From Brachypterus glaber (lineage: Eukaryota > Arthropoda > Insecta > Coleoptera > Kateretidae), in the NCBI GenBank assembly GCA_958510825.1, contig OY294047.1, forward strand, positions 39,199,229 through 39,263,228: a stretch of 64,000 nucleotides of DNA, in the 5' to 3' direction. Made by a program: the position numbers and the translations under genes. Below, piece after piece: positions 36,601 to 47,010 of this stretch. Every line of letters begins with the position of its first letter. Position 1 is the stretch's first letter. The notes below the pieces were generated by a model. It was not told where the DNA came from. It saw only the letters and a program-made list of their open reading frames with translations, and ran no database searches.

Positions 36601-37399
36601 AGTGTATTTCGTGTTGGTATTTTGTATCAAATGACAGCATTTGCCGATGACATTTCCGCTAAGCTGACCTTTCGCCTACTGAATTTTTCGTTGGCTTATG
36701 ACAAGAGTTCTTTTGTTCTAAGGCCGCCAATAGCAGAAATGCTTCTATTTGTTTACGAATTGGCGATTCGTCTAGATGGTGTAGTTTGTTTCTGGGAAGC
36801 ATTTAAAAGAACAAAGAGCTCTCTATGTTAAAGGGTAAATATAAGATTGTGTTCGGTCAAGTGTTTGAATCATATATAAGTAAGTGAACTGTAAACAAAA
36901 ATAAAGATGCATATTTGCGCATTTTGCTTTTTTAGAGTTACTGCGAGCGGTTAAAAGTAAAGAGGTTTTGCATGGGCATTTATAAAATCGTATGTGCAAT
37001 ATGTTTAGGTTTACGGGTCGAAAGTTTATTGGCTGTTCATTTACGCTGGTGTTTAATCTGGCCCCCAGCCACCTCACACCGCGGTGGAGGCGTTTTGTAA
37101 GCCAGGTTTCCACCGATTTTCCCACTAAATACAGTGTCATCTCCGTCGGATGTACAAAGGTCGACGTGTCGATGAGAGAGAAAGAGGCAGTTAACGGATC
37201 GGTTTGGAAATTGCTTGGGACTTTCGATAATTTAAGTGTATGCATGTTCTATCGCTTTAGGCAAGTGCAAAGCGGTCTGATCTAGAGCACGACGGGGAAT
37301 TAAATCGCCCAACTAAACCCATGTTAAATAGATGCGGCCGGCGTGCAATCTCGCGCCGTACCCCGCCGCCACCGCCACTACGCCACCTCTGATGCCTTG
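36601..37399. other. GC-elevated block with an unassigned 140-codon frame
   Basis: Frames of 69 and 97 codons (plus) and 140 codons (minus, 36823-37245) overlap in a stretch of balanced composition. The 140-codon frame has no signal peptide, no repeated motif and no family I recognise. Its antisense partner is also open, which argues for low stop density rather than coding. A strongly GC-rich run, GCGGCCGGCGTGCAATCTCG onward, lies at 37335-37385. Confidence 0.3.
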
Positions 37400-38042
37400 T
37401 AGTCCAGTGAATGATGGTTTTCTGCTCCGAATTCTTTCGGATAAGACCGATTTACGTGATATTTGAATAGTACTTAGAGGATAACTCAAGGAACAAAAGT
37501 GACCTAGGCCGATGCGGGCTTTCACCCCTTCTCGGGATGGAAATTATGATACTCAAAATAACCACAGGAATCGATATAAAGTTATATTGATAAGTCAATA
37601 CTTTTTGAGTTATACGTGATTTAAAATGTTCGTTTGGACTTTTTTTTTAATTGAGTTTTTTTTTCGAAATAATTTTCAACCAGCCATAACTCGGTTCGAA
37701 TTACACCTACAGAAGTAAAAAAAACATCTACCAGTTTTCCAGTTATTCGTAAAAAATCGTTCAAAAACATGCATTTTTTCGATGAAAAATGAACATTTTC
37801 AATCACGTATAACTCGAAAAGTATTGACTTATCGATATAACTTTATAGGAAACTTTGTGCTTGGAATTAATCCCTATTTCGATTCCTGTGTTATTTTGAG
37901 TAAAATAATTTCCATCCCCGAGAAGGGGTGACATTTACCCCCAGGGTAAAAGCCCGCATCGGCACTATGTCACTTTTGTTCCTTCAGCTATCCAAAAGAA
38001 TTCGGAGGTAATACCGTATTTTTACCGTCAACGACTGGACTA
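37400..38042. mobile_element. Long-arm foldback element, about 640 bp
   Basis: GTAGTCCAGT at 37399 and ACTGGACTAT at 38033 are the outermost matching pieces. Strong pairing starts at CTCCGAATTC (37425) and GAATTCGGAG (37998). The arms share AAGGAACAAAAGTGAC, CCGATGCGGGCTTT, CCCCTTCTCGGGATGGAAAT, AGTTATATTGATAAGTCAAT and GAGTTATACGTGATT in inverted order. The arms are about 200 bp or more; there is no coding sequence. Confidence 0.85.
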
Positions 38043-39876
38043 TTTATTTTTCATTTGCCATTTGAACGGTTATCCCATGCCCGTCCGAACAAGGCTCAAT
38101 TTATCGCCGCCACTTTTAAATTACGCCCGAACGTACCGCTTACAATTACAAAATAGTTAAATCGCACATAAAACATCATATTATCTGCAACACTTTTTCT
38201 CTACAACATATCGTATCATTGCCAGGACGATTTATGTTCACGGTTAATATTCTAAACCATTTTTTGTATACCCAGATTTATAATCAGTTTAACTATTTAT
38301 TATACCTGAATACAACAAAAATTCTAAAAGTTTTATCTGGAATTGCAATTTTTATTATACCAATAGTATAAGTTTTATAATTTAAAACCTTATTAATATA
38401 TATAGTATAATTTTTTTCTAAGTATTAACAACTATCAGACTTTATGTAATAATAAGTTACAATGTTTTAAATATCTACAAGAACGCATTATAGTGATCAG
38501 GACTGCCCATACTTTATTTTTAATATAAAATACCTAGATAAGTATAATCAAAAATGAATTTATGCTCCTTACTTCGTTATATTGTTTTGTATTCAAATTT
38601 ATACTCATTTTATTAACCATTCATTATTCTTCCTCCAGGCGTTTATCTAAATTAATTGCCTGGAGCCTAAAAATTCATTTAATCAATAATAATACTTTAC
38701 CTTCTATGGAACATTATACGGTTTTATATTACATTTTAATTATAGTCTTCAGATAAATTTTATCACCAATTACAAACAACACAAAGTACCAAAACAAGTG
38801 GTTCGAATTGTTATTTTATATTTCACGGCGATTTAAATAAAGAACCAGCTGCCTGTCAAAGAATCGGTTAAAATAAGATGGTTTAGAATATGCGCATGTA
38901 CTTAATAAATACTATATGCTACAGCTTTAATTGGTTAAGTATATAGGAATTATAAAAATTACGCGAAAAATTGGACAATAAATTATGTTAAAACTGAAGA
39001 GAGGAACACAGTACAGTTTATAAAATTGATTTTTTTAGTATTCGGGTCGACTTAAATCCTTAATTTTTAACAATTAGTTTTCCAGAAGTTGGCAATAATA
39101 ACAGAGACAAAATATCGAAAGCAAACATTTTCTTTAAATTGTTATTTTGTATTCCACAAGTAATAAATATTTATAGAAAAAAAAATAGATGGTTTCCAAC
39201 TGTGAAGTATCGCGAGATGAAGCAGTAAAGTGGGCATTTCGTATTTTTAAGCCGATTTTAGTGTTGTAAAGGTGGTATGAATGATGCGTTTCCTGTGGGG
39301 AACAACCTGCTCTGTTAGACAATCGGTTACGGTCAGGTCCGGCTTATCTAAATAAATAAGGTAAACAAAGAAGGGTGTCGTTTTAAATGTGAGTTTTGGG
39401 CTACATGAGAATAATATGTATTTGTGTAGAAAAAATTGCAAAATGATGAAAAGAAATGATGATTAACTGTTTACCAAGTTTATTTGTTAATATTAATCAA
39501 AATAAACATTTGTTAACAATTTTGTGTTATAGCAAACGTGACAACTACGCACTATTTTTAAAAAAGATATCTTTTGTTTACCTGAGCATCAACATAATTA
39601 TTCATTTACAATGTGAAACAAAAATACTGTACAATATTAATTAAATATATATTTTTATCCAATACATACAGATAATATGACAATTGCCAGCTTTATTTTA
39701 AATAGATAAACTCAATAATAACCCCCGCGTGGCTTTTACTTTATCGAGTGGATAATTATTTATTAAACCCACTCAACTGTCAATTGTAAAATTATTTTCT
39801 TGCAAATGTCATTAAAATTTTTAATAAAAATATGAATTCCTAAGCTATTTATTGGATAAAACCTTGTATGGCATTC
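38043..39876. other. No gene seen
   Basis: AT-rich unique DNA. Frames of 62-64 codons at 38562-38756, 39134-39322 and 39456-39644 are low complexity and unrecognised. Confidence 0.4.
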
Positions 39877-39970
39877 ATGGGTAAACCGATATTGCCCTCT
39901 CGAAAATTAACCTGCTTGGCTGACGCCTCGCAAGTTAATTTTCTCATGGGCAATATCTTACTTTACCCAT
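39877..39970. mobile_element. Small foldback MITE, 94 bp
   Basis: ATGGGTAAACCGATATTGCC pairs with GGGCAATATCTTACTTTACC-CAT, followed by CGAAAATTAAC with GTTAATTTTC. The loop carries CCTGCTTGGCTGACGCCTCG. The hairpin folds over almost its whole length. Confidence 0.8.
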
Positions 39971-40882
39971 AAATAACTATTTTAACTACAGCTTGAAGTT
40001 ACCCGAGAAATTGTCTATGTAACTTACTTTACAATGATATTAGTGTAAATACCTCAAAAATAGCTAAATAATCTCACTGAAACCTAGTCAGATACTATAT
40101 ATAATTTTAGCCTACTTACGCATTGTGTTAAATTTAAAAAAAAAAAAATAATAAAAAACAACACAATATTTTAATTTAACAGTCAATGGCAGTTTACACA
40201 GCACACTTTGCAAAGTTGTTTTTATTTTGATATGACATGACATTTGACAGTTCAACTATCGTTAGGTGTAATGTTGCCAAATCCAGCATTAACATATTTC
40301 AAAATTCGTAAGTAAAATAATTAATTAAAGTATGTTCCGGGATGTAAAAAGGGCTTGGCTTTATTTTTTATGTATCTATAAGGACGTAGAATCTTATCGT
40401 TGCAGACGATTTGGCCCAAAATACGATACCTAGGAGTAATCTAACTTTAAATTTAAAACTTTTTTAATTTTAAGTATATTTTTATAAAATTGTCAGTTTA
40501 GGCGCCAAAAACGATAAGACAGCTCTGAGTACGAGTACGTACAAGCATAAAACGCAATAATTTAACGATTTCTTCCATAGTCTAGGTCACGTTGCTCGCA
40601 AGTACCTGTATTAATAAATATGCGATATGGTCCGAGAAGCGCGTGCAACTCTATGTGGATATAAACATGTCCGACTGTCTGACTGTAGAGGAGTTCATTA
40701 ATGCAGTTGGTTTGGTAAAATGCCATTGGCCTGCGGCAATTCTAAATGATGACTTTAAAATTGCATTTGCATACTATATATGGGCTATTGGGCCTTCGTC
40801 AGACCACTACTCAAACCAATATCACTACTGACAACTCCAATTCATCCATACAAGTAATCCTGAACTCATAACTTAATTGGAT
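39971..40882. other. No gene; unassigned 79-codon frame
   Basis: Region 40570-40850 has balanced composition and a 79-codon plus frame (40592-40831), unrecognised. The rest is AT-rich. Confidence 0.35.
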
Positions 40883-41018
40883 AATAGTATATTGTTTTAC
40901 TAAGAGGAAAAGTGAAGCTTTTTTTACTAGTCTGTAGAATTTACGGACGACGCGAAGCCGAGTCCGGAAACTACAGATGAGTAAAAAAAGAACTTTTCCT
41001 CTGGGTGAAACATACTAT
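40883..41018. mobile_element. Foldback element, about 136 bp
   Basis: AATAGTATATTGTTTTACTA / AAACATACTATT and AGAGGAAAAGTGAAGCTTTT / AAGAACTTTTCCTCT, then TTACTAGTCTGTAG / CTACAGATGAGTAA, pair around the GC-rich core CGGACGACGCGAAGCCGAGTCCG. It is immediately followed by the element holding the integrase-like relic. Confidence 0.75.
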
Positions 41019-41532
41019 TTTTTCTTCAAGCATCCTATATATTTTTTTAAATATTAATTTTTGAATTTAATTTATTTAGTAATAAAGTATGTTTTTTTTA
41101 TTAAAATAGGCCAATAAAACCCTTTCGAAATAAACTTAAACCTTCCTTAGCTCATTTTAATTTTTTTTCGTAAGCTAAATCGTATACTTTTCGCGATTTC
41201 GATGGTAACTTGTCTAATGTAGCATTTGCAATTTCGGAGAGATTTGTAGGTGTATAAATCATATGTTCTTCTTCAATCATTTTTAAACAATTTCACACAA
41301 GGTTTTTGCACAGAATCTCGAGTCAACCACCTGTTTACATAATAAACAAACAAGTTTGAAGTATGGCTGTCATCAAAGTCAAAGATTGATGCCGCCAGTG
41401 GTGGTTTTGCTAACTAACTTTTTTTTACGGCGTACAACAATGAACTCATTTTGTACAAAAATAGATAACTTTTAACTAGTGTGTTCAGTTATAAAATATG
41501 AACATTTTAGTACGCTTGAAGAAAAATGTTAT
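41013..41532. mobile_element. Short inverted-repeat element with a coding relic
   Basis: TATTTTTTCTTCAAGCATCC at 41016 and TACGCTTGAAGAAAAATGTT at 41512 form inverted ends of about 20 bp. The interior holds a short minus-strand frame resembling an integrase N-terminus. The left end touches the foldback at 40883-41018, so the two may be parts of one unit. Confidence 0.45.
41152..41280 (-). pseudogene. Integrase-like N-terminal fragment, 42 codons
   Basis: The minus strand has an ATG at 41280 and a stop at 41152. The segment LPSKSRKVYDLAYEKKLK resembles the opening of the SAM-like DNA-binding domain of tyrosine-recombinase-type proteins of Crypton or integrase-like genes, where LPxKSxxxYxxxYxxFxxW is typical. 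The stop falls where the conserved W would be, and the frame continues after it (AKEGLSLFRKG), so this looks like a truncated, decayed copy. No catalytic R-H-R-Y region follows. The assignment rests on motif memory and is tentative. Confidence 0.4.
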
Positions 41533-41770
41533 TTGTTGTACTTGAAATCTACTTGAAACAATTATCGTTTTTTTAGCGTATTTAAATTAATTTTAATTAG
41601 CTTTTAGTTAGGTACTTTTAAAAATAAAAAACAATTTTGAACAAACTGCTGTTTCAAAAAAAAAAACGCCTTAAAATATTTGTTAGATTCAAAAATACCT
41701 TTCATCTGAAGGAGTCTATTATTTAATTTAAAATTATTTATGAAAAAGGCTGATAAATAAAAAAACTAAT

Positions 41771-42100
41771 TAGGTATTTTTTATACCTAATTAGTTATCT
41801 AACGGTCCTAATTCTCTTAAGCAAAATTTTATTTGATTTATTAACAACCGGTTTACTCTAAAGGACTTAAAACAAATCAAGGGAACATTAAAACTATTCC
41901 AGATTGACTGTTATGTTGTGTTAGGTTATGTTACAAAAAGTCCAAGACTGTATCTTTCTTTGTGGGTTAATTTTACTATGAAAATGTTAATTTTTGGATT
42001 GTACTTAACCTGAAGATGGCTAGCTCCGAAACCGGTTGTTAATAAATCAAATAAAATTTTGCTTAAGATAATTAGGACCGTTAGTTATTTTTATACCTAA
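41771..42100. mobile_element. Foldback element with hammerhead-like motif
   Basis: The arms (41791-41855 and 42030-42090) share CTAACGGTCCTAATT, CTTAAGCAAAATTTTATTTG and ATTTATTAACAACCGGTTT in inverted order. The left arm also has a local palindrome TAGGTATTTTTTATACCTA. The interior phrase AACATTAAAACTATTCCAGA recurs, in inverted or direct form, in the tandem units at 42225-42879, so the two neighbours share ancestry. Confidence 0.75.
42004..42043 (+). ncRNA. Hammerhead-like motif with palindromic stem III
   Basis: The order is right for a type I hammerhead: stem I UUAAC (42005-42009), core CUGAAGA (42010-42016), a weak stem II region UGGCUAGCUCC, GAAA (42028-42031), ACCGGU as stem III (42031-42036), U17, and stem I partner GUUAA (42038-42042). 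Stem II has only about 2 bp, and ACCGGU cannot form an intramolecular hairpin with a workable loop. As a monomer it is probably inactive. Two molecules could pair through the palindrome, as proposed for short-stem-III hammerheads acting as dimers. Confidence 0.4.
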
Positions 42101-42224
42101 CCATTTAACTCTTACAATGGACTCCAAGTTTAAAAAACTAATTGTTAAAATCATCATATTCCTTAAATATTTTATTATTATTTAAGTATTTTGAGGTAAT
42201 GTGAGTAGTAACTGTAAAAGACTT

Positions 42225-42879
42225 CAAACAGATCTAACATATTAGGGTATATGATTAACACTAAAGGACTTCAAGCAGATCCACAGCATGTTAAAACTTC
42301 GAAACCACTAGATTGACTGCACAAAACTCTTAGTTTTGCTAAAAGTCAACCTGGAATAGTTTTAATGTTCCCTAGATCTGTTTTAAGTCCTTTAGAGTGC
42401 ATCATATACCCTAAATACTTTATACTTGATCAATGATCATACATCCAAACAGATCTAATATATTAGGGAATATGATTAACTCTAAAGGACTTCAAGCAGA
42501 TCCACAGCATGTTAAAACTTCGAAACTACTAGATTGACTGCACAAAACTCTTAGTTTTGCTAAAAGTCAATCTGGAATAGTTTTAATGTTCCCTAGATCT
42601 GTTTTAAGTCCTTTAGAGTGCATCATATACCCTAAACACTTTATACTTGATCAATGATCATACATCCAAACAGATCTAACATATTAGGGTATATGATTAA
42701 CTCTAAAGGACTTCAAGCAGATCCACAGCATGTTAAAACTTCGAAACTACTAGATTGACTGCACAAAACTCTTAGTTTTGCTAACAGTCAATCTGGAATA
42801 GTTTTAATGTTCCCTAGATCTGTTTTAAGTCCTTTAGAGTGCATCATATACCCTAAATACTTTATACTTGATCAATGAT
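42225..42879. repeat. Tandem array, 221-bp unit, about three copies
   Basis: Units start CAAACAGATCTAA at 42225, 42446 and 42667, a constant 221-bp period with only a few differences. Each unit is itself an inverted repeat: ATTAGGGTATATGATTAACA and CTAAAGGACTTCAAGCAGAT on the left, and AGATCTGTTTTAAGTCCTTT then GCATCATATACCCTAA on the right. The centre is ACTCTTAGTTTTGCTAA. The array behaves like a young mini-satellite built from a foldback related to 41771-42100. Confidence 0.9.
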
Positions 42880-43784
42880 AATACCATATTTAAATATTTT
42901 TTAATTTATTTTTAATTTTAAAGATTTTGTTTAGGGACATTTTTTTAGCTAGAAGAGTTAACTCAATATTTCTTAGTACGGATAAATTAGAAAATTTGCT
43001 TATAAACCAAGAATACCATAACCCCGTGGGCATAGAAAATGCAGATTTAAGTTACTTATTCTCTATAATAATTATTATTTTTAATTATTCCAGAATCTAT
43101 GCAAATCCCTTTAGTGTCAACTTTATAACATAAATACTGCTAGAAAAATCCCATGAAAGAAATCACATTTTATTGTATTAACATTATTCTTTTATTTAAT
43201 TTTTTTGCAAAAAAGCTACTAAAAATAATAAAATAAAAACATATAATGTATTTTAATATATTTAAAAGAATTACAAAGCCAGATCTGGTATCACTGTAGG
43301 CAAAACAAATAAAAAAATAAAACTGAAATTAGTATTTAATAGTAGCAATCCAATGACAATTTGCATATTAATTGAACATTATAAAATGATGAATGTTTCT
43401 TTACATGTACGTCTGCTAAATAGACTACATTTATTCTTATCTGATTTATTTAGGAGAAGAAATAAAAAAAATAATCAAGAAGTTGATAAGAAATATAATT
43501 AATTTGCAAGAATAGAAAAATATTTATCAATCTATTTACTAATTATGTACGATTTCAATTAATTTTCTGATAAGAACGTGATTTATTGACTATTTATTAA
43601 AATCCTAAGCATAACAGCAGAGAGGCGTCAAGTATTTTTTATTTTATAAAAAAATAATTTGAATTAACATTTATCATCCTCGTGCCAACCGCACCTAAAA
43701 CATTTAATAAATAATTTTTGAGTAACTTTAATTATTTGGAGCATACGTTGAACCGTACAGAACGTACTGAACGATTTTGTATAG
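42880..43784. other. No gene seen
   Basis: AT-rich unique DNA; a 68-codon plus frame at 42927-43133 is unrecognised. Confidence 0.4.
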
Positions 43785-44307
43785 AGATCGTGTTAAAAGT
43801 CCGCCCCCCTATTGACTGTAAAATATCATCTTGAAATTTGTAACAAATAAATAACATAATCCAAATATTTTTTTATTAAATATTTAATATGCCTAGGGGA
43901 TACAATAAAAACAGGGGACAAAGAGTAACATTCTTTTAGAATATGTGGTCAAATAGATAATTTTATAAGCTTTAAAATGTTGTATCACGAGACCCCTTTT
44001 CATTTAAAAAAATGACTTGATCACCCGCCATCATTGTACCCCATAAACATATAAAATAAATTTTGACCTGAGTATTAAAAGGGCCATTCTCCATTTGATA
44101 TTAATTTGTCAATAGCAGCGTTTTCAAAATATTACATCAGAGTTGACAAAAAAACGTCGCTATTGACAAATGGATATTAAATGGAGATTGGCCCTTCTAA
44201 TGCTCCAGAAAAACCAAAAAATTATTTGGGTTATATTATTTACGTATTGCAAATTTCAAGTTGATATCTTAAGCCGTACAGAAGTTAAAGCGGGGAGCAG
44301 CACTGTA
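43785..44307. mobile_element. Family B (Tc1-like) element, decayed copy 2
   Basis: The left end GTTAAAAGTCCGCCCCCCT, the inner TTTTATAAGCTTTAAAATGT then GACCCCTTTTCATTTAAAA, and the right end AAGTTGATATCTTAAG then CAGCACTGTA match the arms of the element at 19523-20232 with many changes. A separate foldback (44079-44195) sits inside. Confidence 0.65.
44079..44195. mobile_element. Foldback MITE nested in family B copy
   Basis: AAGGGCCATTCTCCATTTGA and TTTGTCAATAGCAGCGTTTT pair with AAACGTCGCTATTGACAAAT and ATGGAGATTGGCCCTT. The arms are about 48 bp with few mismatches. It interrupts the older Tc1-like copy, so it is the younger insertion. Confidence 0.82.
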
Positions 44308-45638
44308 TAAATTTAAAAAAATCAAATCTTGAGCTAGTGCGATTTAAAAACCAAAGTTTTCTCAACTATTTAAATAGATAAAGAAAATATTATAATTATG
44401 TTTTGCTAATTTATTTCCTCTTTTATCTCGCACAGTTTTCCGCGTCGTACAAATTAAAAAATAAAACCATACAATTAGCAAAAGAAATGCACGATGTTGA
44501 TCAGAGCCTTCTAGATGTAAATCAGCCATGATACAACCACCCACCGAGTATCACCCCTGGGCGTCTGACAGATTGCTCCGAGGGTAAGAATTGCGGTGAT
44601 TTATGATAACAATGGAAGAGGGTGTGCGTATACGTCTTCCATCATGAAAAAATGAGCAGCAGGTGCACGTGATTTTGGTCCTTCGCACCGGATATCGTAG
44701 AGGCTGTTTTGGTTTCCAGCGCGAAGACGTGCTGTAATGTACAACACCTACCTGGTCCGTGTTAGATATGACAAATGATTTATGAAAGAAGATTTTATTC
44801 TTTGATTAAATTCACTATTTTACTTGCAATGCTTTATTTTATTTATTATGCGATTTAAAAAAAGAGACAATTTTATATATTTTTTTACTACATTTAAATA
44901 CAAACAAAATAATTAAAAAAAGAAGAATAAGTAACAAACTTTTTTTGTTAAACGGGTGGTAATTTTTTACAAAAATTACTTCTATGAAACTTATTAATAT
45001 AATTTTAAATTTCCCCAAGTGTGATATGTTTTTATCATTTAGAAATAAGCTAATTAAGTAAACGTAGAAAAATTAATTATAGTTAACTTCTGCTACCTAA
45101 TAAGTTTGAAACACTACATTTTCATCCCTTGATCGGAAACTATCTTGTGACTAACTCCACATAGATATGTCAAAAACATAAATGTATTAAAATGTTATGG
45201 ACAAAATAGTTTTAAGTAATTGTTTTTATTAGATAACCTCAAACACCTACACATTTAAATTATAATATTTTCGTATTTCTAAAAATATTAAATTTACAAC
45301 CAATTTAGCTGTCATTTCTGAAATATCACTGGTAAGTGCTGTAATTTAAGGAAGGAAAAATATAACGTTATTTTATACTTTTTTAGACAAATATTTGTTA
45401 TTTATGTCGAATGAATATTTATATTCAATATATTAAATATATTTATGTGTTTTAAAATGGTTAATATTAAATAAAAGTTATTTTTTATTTTATTTCATAG
45501 AGATCGCTATCTATACATGCATTGATAAAGAAAAAATATGTAACTAACTTCCCCAATGTTTATAAATTTAAAGATGGTTTCACTTTTGTTGTGAAAAATT
45601 AAATTGTGATACAAATGGGTAAAATTGTAAATAAAATA
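44308..45638. other. No confirmed gene; balanced patch 44500-44760
   Basis: Positions 44500-44760 have near-balanced composition without repeats or a useful frame; TGGAAGA and TCTTCCA flank a CGTATACG centre near 44625. The rest is AT-rich. Confidence 0.35.
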
Positions 45639-45780
45639 GTATACAAACCTAGGCGGAACATTTAATTTTTCCTTCGGGAATTAGCAGACCGCGGGGCTAC
45701 GCCCCTTGGTCAGGTAACTTTCCCCCATGAAATGAAATATTTTCCATCTCGGTATGTAGAAAGAAACAAAGTTGTATACT
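45639..45780. mobile_element. Foldback MITE with GC-rich tip
   Basis: AGTATACAAACC and GTTGTATACT close the ends. The centre folds as GACCGCGGGGCTACGCCCCTTGGTC. Arms pair through AACATTTAATTTTTCCTTCG and TGAAATATTTTCC only partly, so this copy is moderately decayed. Confidence 0.6.
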
Positions 45781-46684
45781 TCTAAAGGGAAAAGAAAAAA
45801 TGAAAAAGTAAATAAAAATTTTAATAAGCAGATGCCTTACTAATAATAATAAAAAACCCTGTACATCACGCATGTATATATAATTTTATTTAAAATTAAT
45901 TTATTGTCCTCCAAGGAATGTAAGTAATGTTTTAGTTGTACAAAATTGTCGTTTAATATTGCTGATAAATATTGACTGGTGCAGAATAATTTATTAAACA
46001 CAATTGGTAATTTATGGCCGTTTAAATGTATCGTTAATAATTATTTGTTTAAATCCGCTATAAATTTCAATTGTCTGCCTAATATATAACAGCATTTTTT
46101 TCATACTTAGTTAAATATTTTATACATTTTTTTTATTAGTATTAACCTGATAATCCGATAATATACACCCATACAATTATTAAACAAACAGTTTAAACTA
46201 TAAAATAAAAATAAAAACAGGTTTCCTTCTTTTCTCCTCTTGAAATAGTTTCAACCCAAAACATAGCTCTTTCTCTGTCTCGCTGTATTCCCCTACATCT
46301 GCTCCCCACTATCAGCACGTGAAGCACATGATCCTCCTACCAAAACTCAAAGTTTGAACGCAAACTTTGGCAGCTTTGCGATAGATGGCGCTAAAGTAGA
46401 TTCGAGAAGTAAAAAGGTTCAGGGGTTAGACACGGGTGGCGCTGCAAGTGTTGTTGTGGGGACCCAGCGGCAAAATACGAAAATATAAAATGCGTGCGGT
46501 GAGCACGTTTATAATGCGATCAAGACTGGCCGATAACAGGATGCAATTCCTCATAAAGTATATACATTTTAATCCAATTTATAATCGCTGCTCATAATTG
46601 AAGACATTACTGGAATAACAACCCAAATCATTTTTAATTGCACCTATTTAAATATGCATATATGAAAGCACGAGCACAAAAATA
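45781..46684. other. No gene; balanced patch 46220-46540
   Basis: The patch contains GATAGATGGCGCTAAAG and GGGTGGCGCTGCAAG, phrases typical of insect dispersed repeats, and the palindrome CAAAGTTTGAACGCAAACTTTG. No element boundaries could be fixed. Confidence 0.35.
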
Positions 46685-46748
46685 TTTTTTTTTCCTTTTC
46701 TAGGATGCCTGTCTAATTCTTAGACAGGCATCCATAAGGAAAAAAAAT
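46685..46748. repeat. Perfect 14-bp hairpin in a short foldback
   Basis: GGATGCCTGTCTAA-TTC-TTAGACAGGCATCC (46703-46733) is a perfect 14-bp stem with a 3-nt loop. The outer bases TTTTTTTCCTT and AAGGAAAAAAA extend the pairing. It is a complete 64-bp foldback. A second G/C hairpin (AGGGGGGG...CCCCCCT) lies at about 46805-46828. Confidence 0.8.
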
Positions 46749-46971
46749 GCGCATTCACCAAAAATATAATTTTGAAGGTATTTCTATGCTAATATATCTC
46801 GATAGGGGGGGAGGCATGGCCCCCCTAAATCCGCGTCCAAGAGGGCTAAAATTTTATTAGAAAAACCCAATTTTATTGCAATATTCCTTCACATGTATCT
46901 GTTATTCTTATTTCCTTAATCGTTAGCTGCCAAAAGAAACATTAAATTAAAAAGAATTTAATAATACTGGC

Positions 46972-46983
46972 TGGCGCCCAACG
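46972..46983 (+). other. tRNA-Lys primer-binding-site-like motif
   Basis: TGGCGCCCAACG is complementary to the 3' end of tRNA-Lys(CUU) and is the usual start of the primer-binding site in many insect LTR retrotransposons. The match stops after 12 bases and no LTR boundary or gag frame is evident. The same 12-mer is at 63240-63251 and weaker versions are at 48237 and 62948. Confidence 0.25.
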
Positions 46984-47010
46984 CAAAGTATTTGCACATT
47001 TTTTATTATA

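Noticed and set aside
36823..37245. 140-codon minus-strand frame as a gene
   Set aside because: No recognisable domain, an open frame on the opposite strand over the same bases, and no convincing promoter or splice sites. Kept only as an unassigned frame in a balanced block.
42225..42879. CRISPR-like array
   Set aside because: Repeats are contiguous 221-bp units with no variable spacers, in eukaryotic DNA.
46972..46983. Complete LTR retrotransposon
   Set aside because: Only a 12-base primer-site-like match; no paired LTRs, polypurine tract or gag/pol frames were found nearby.
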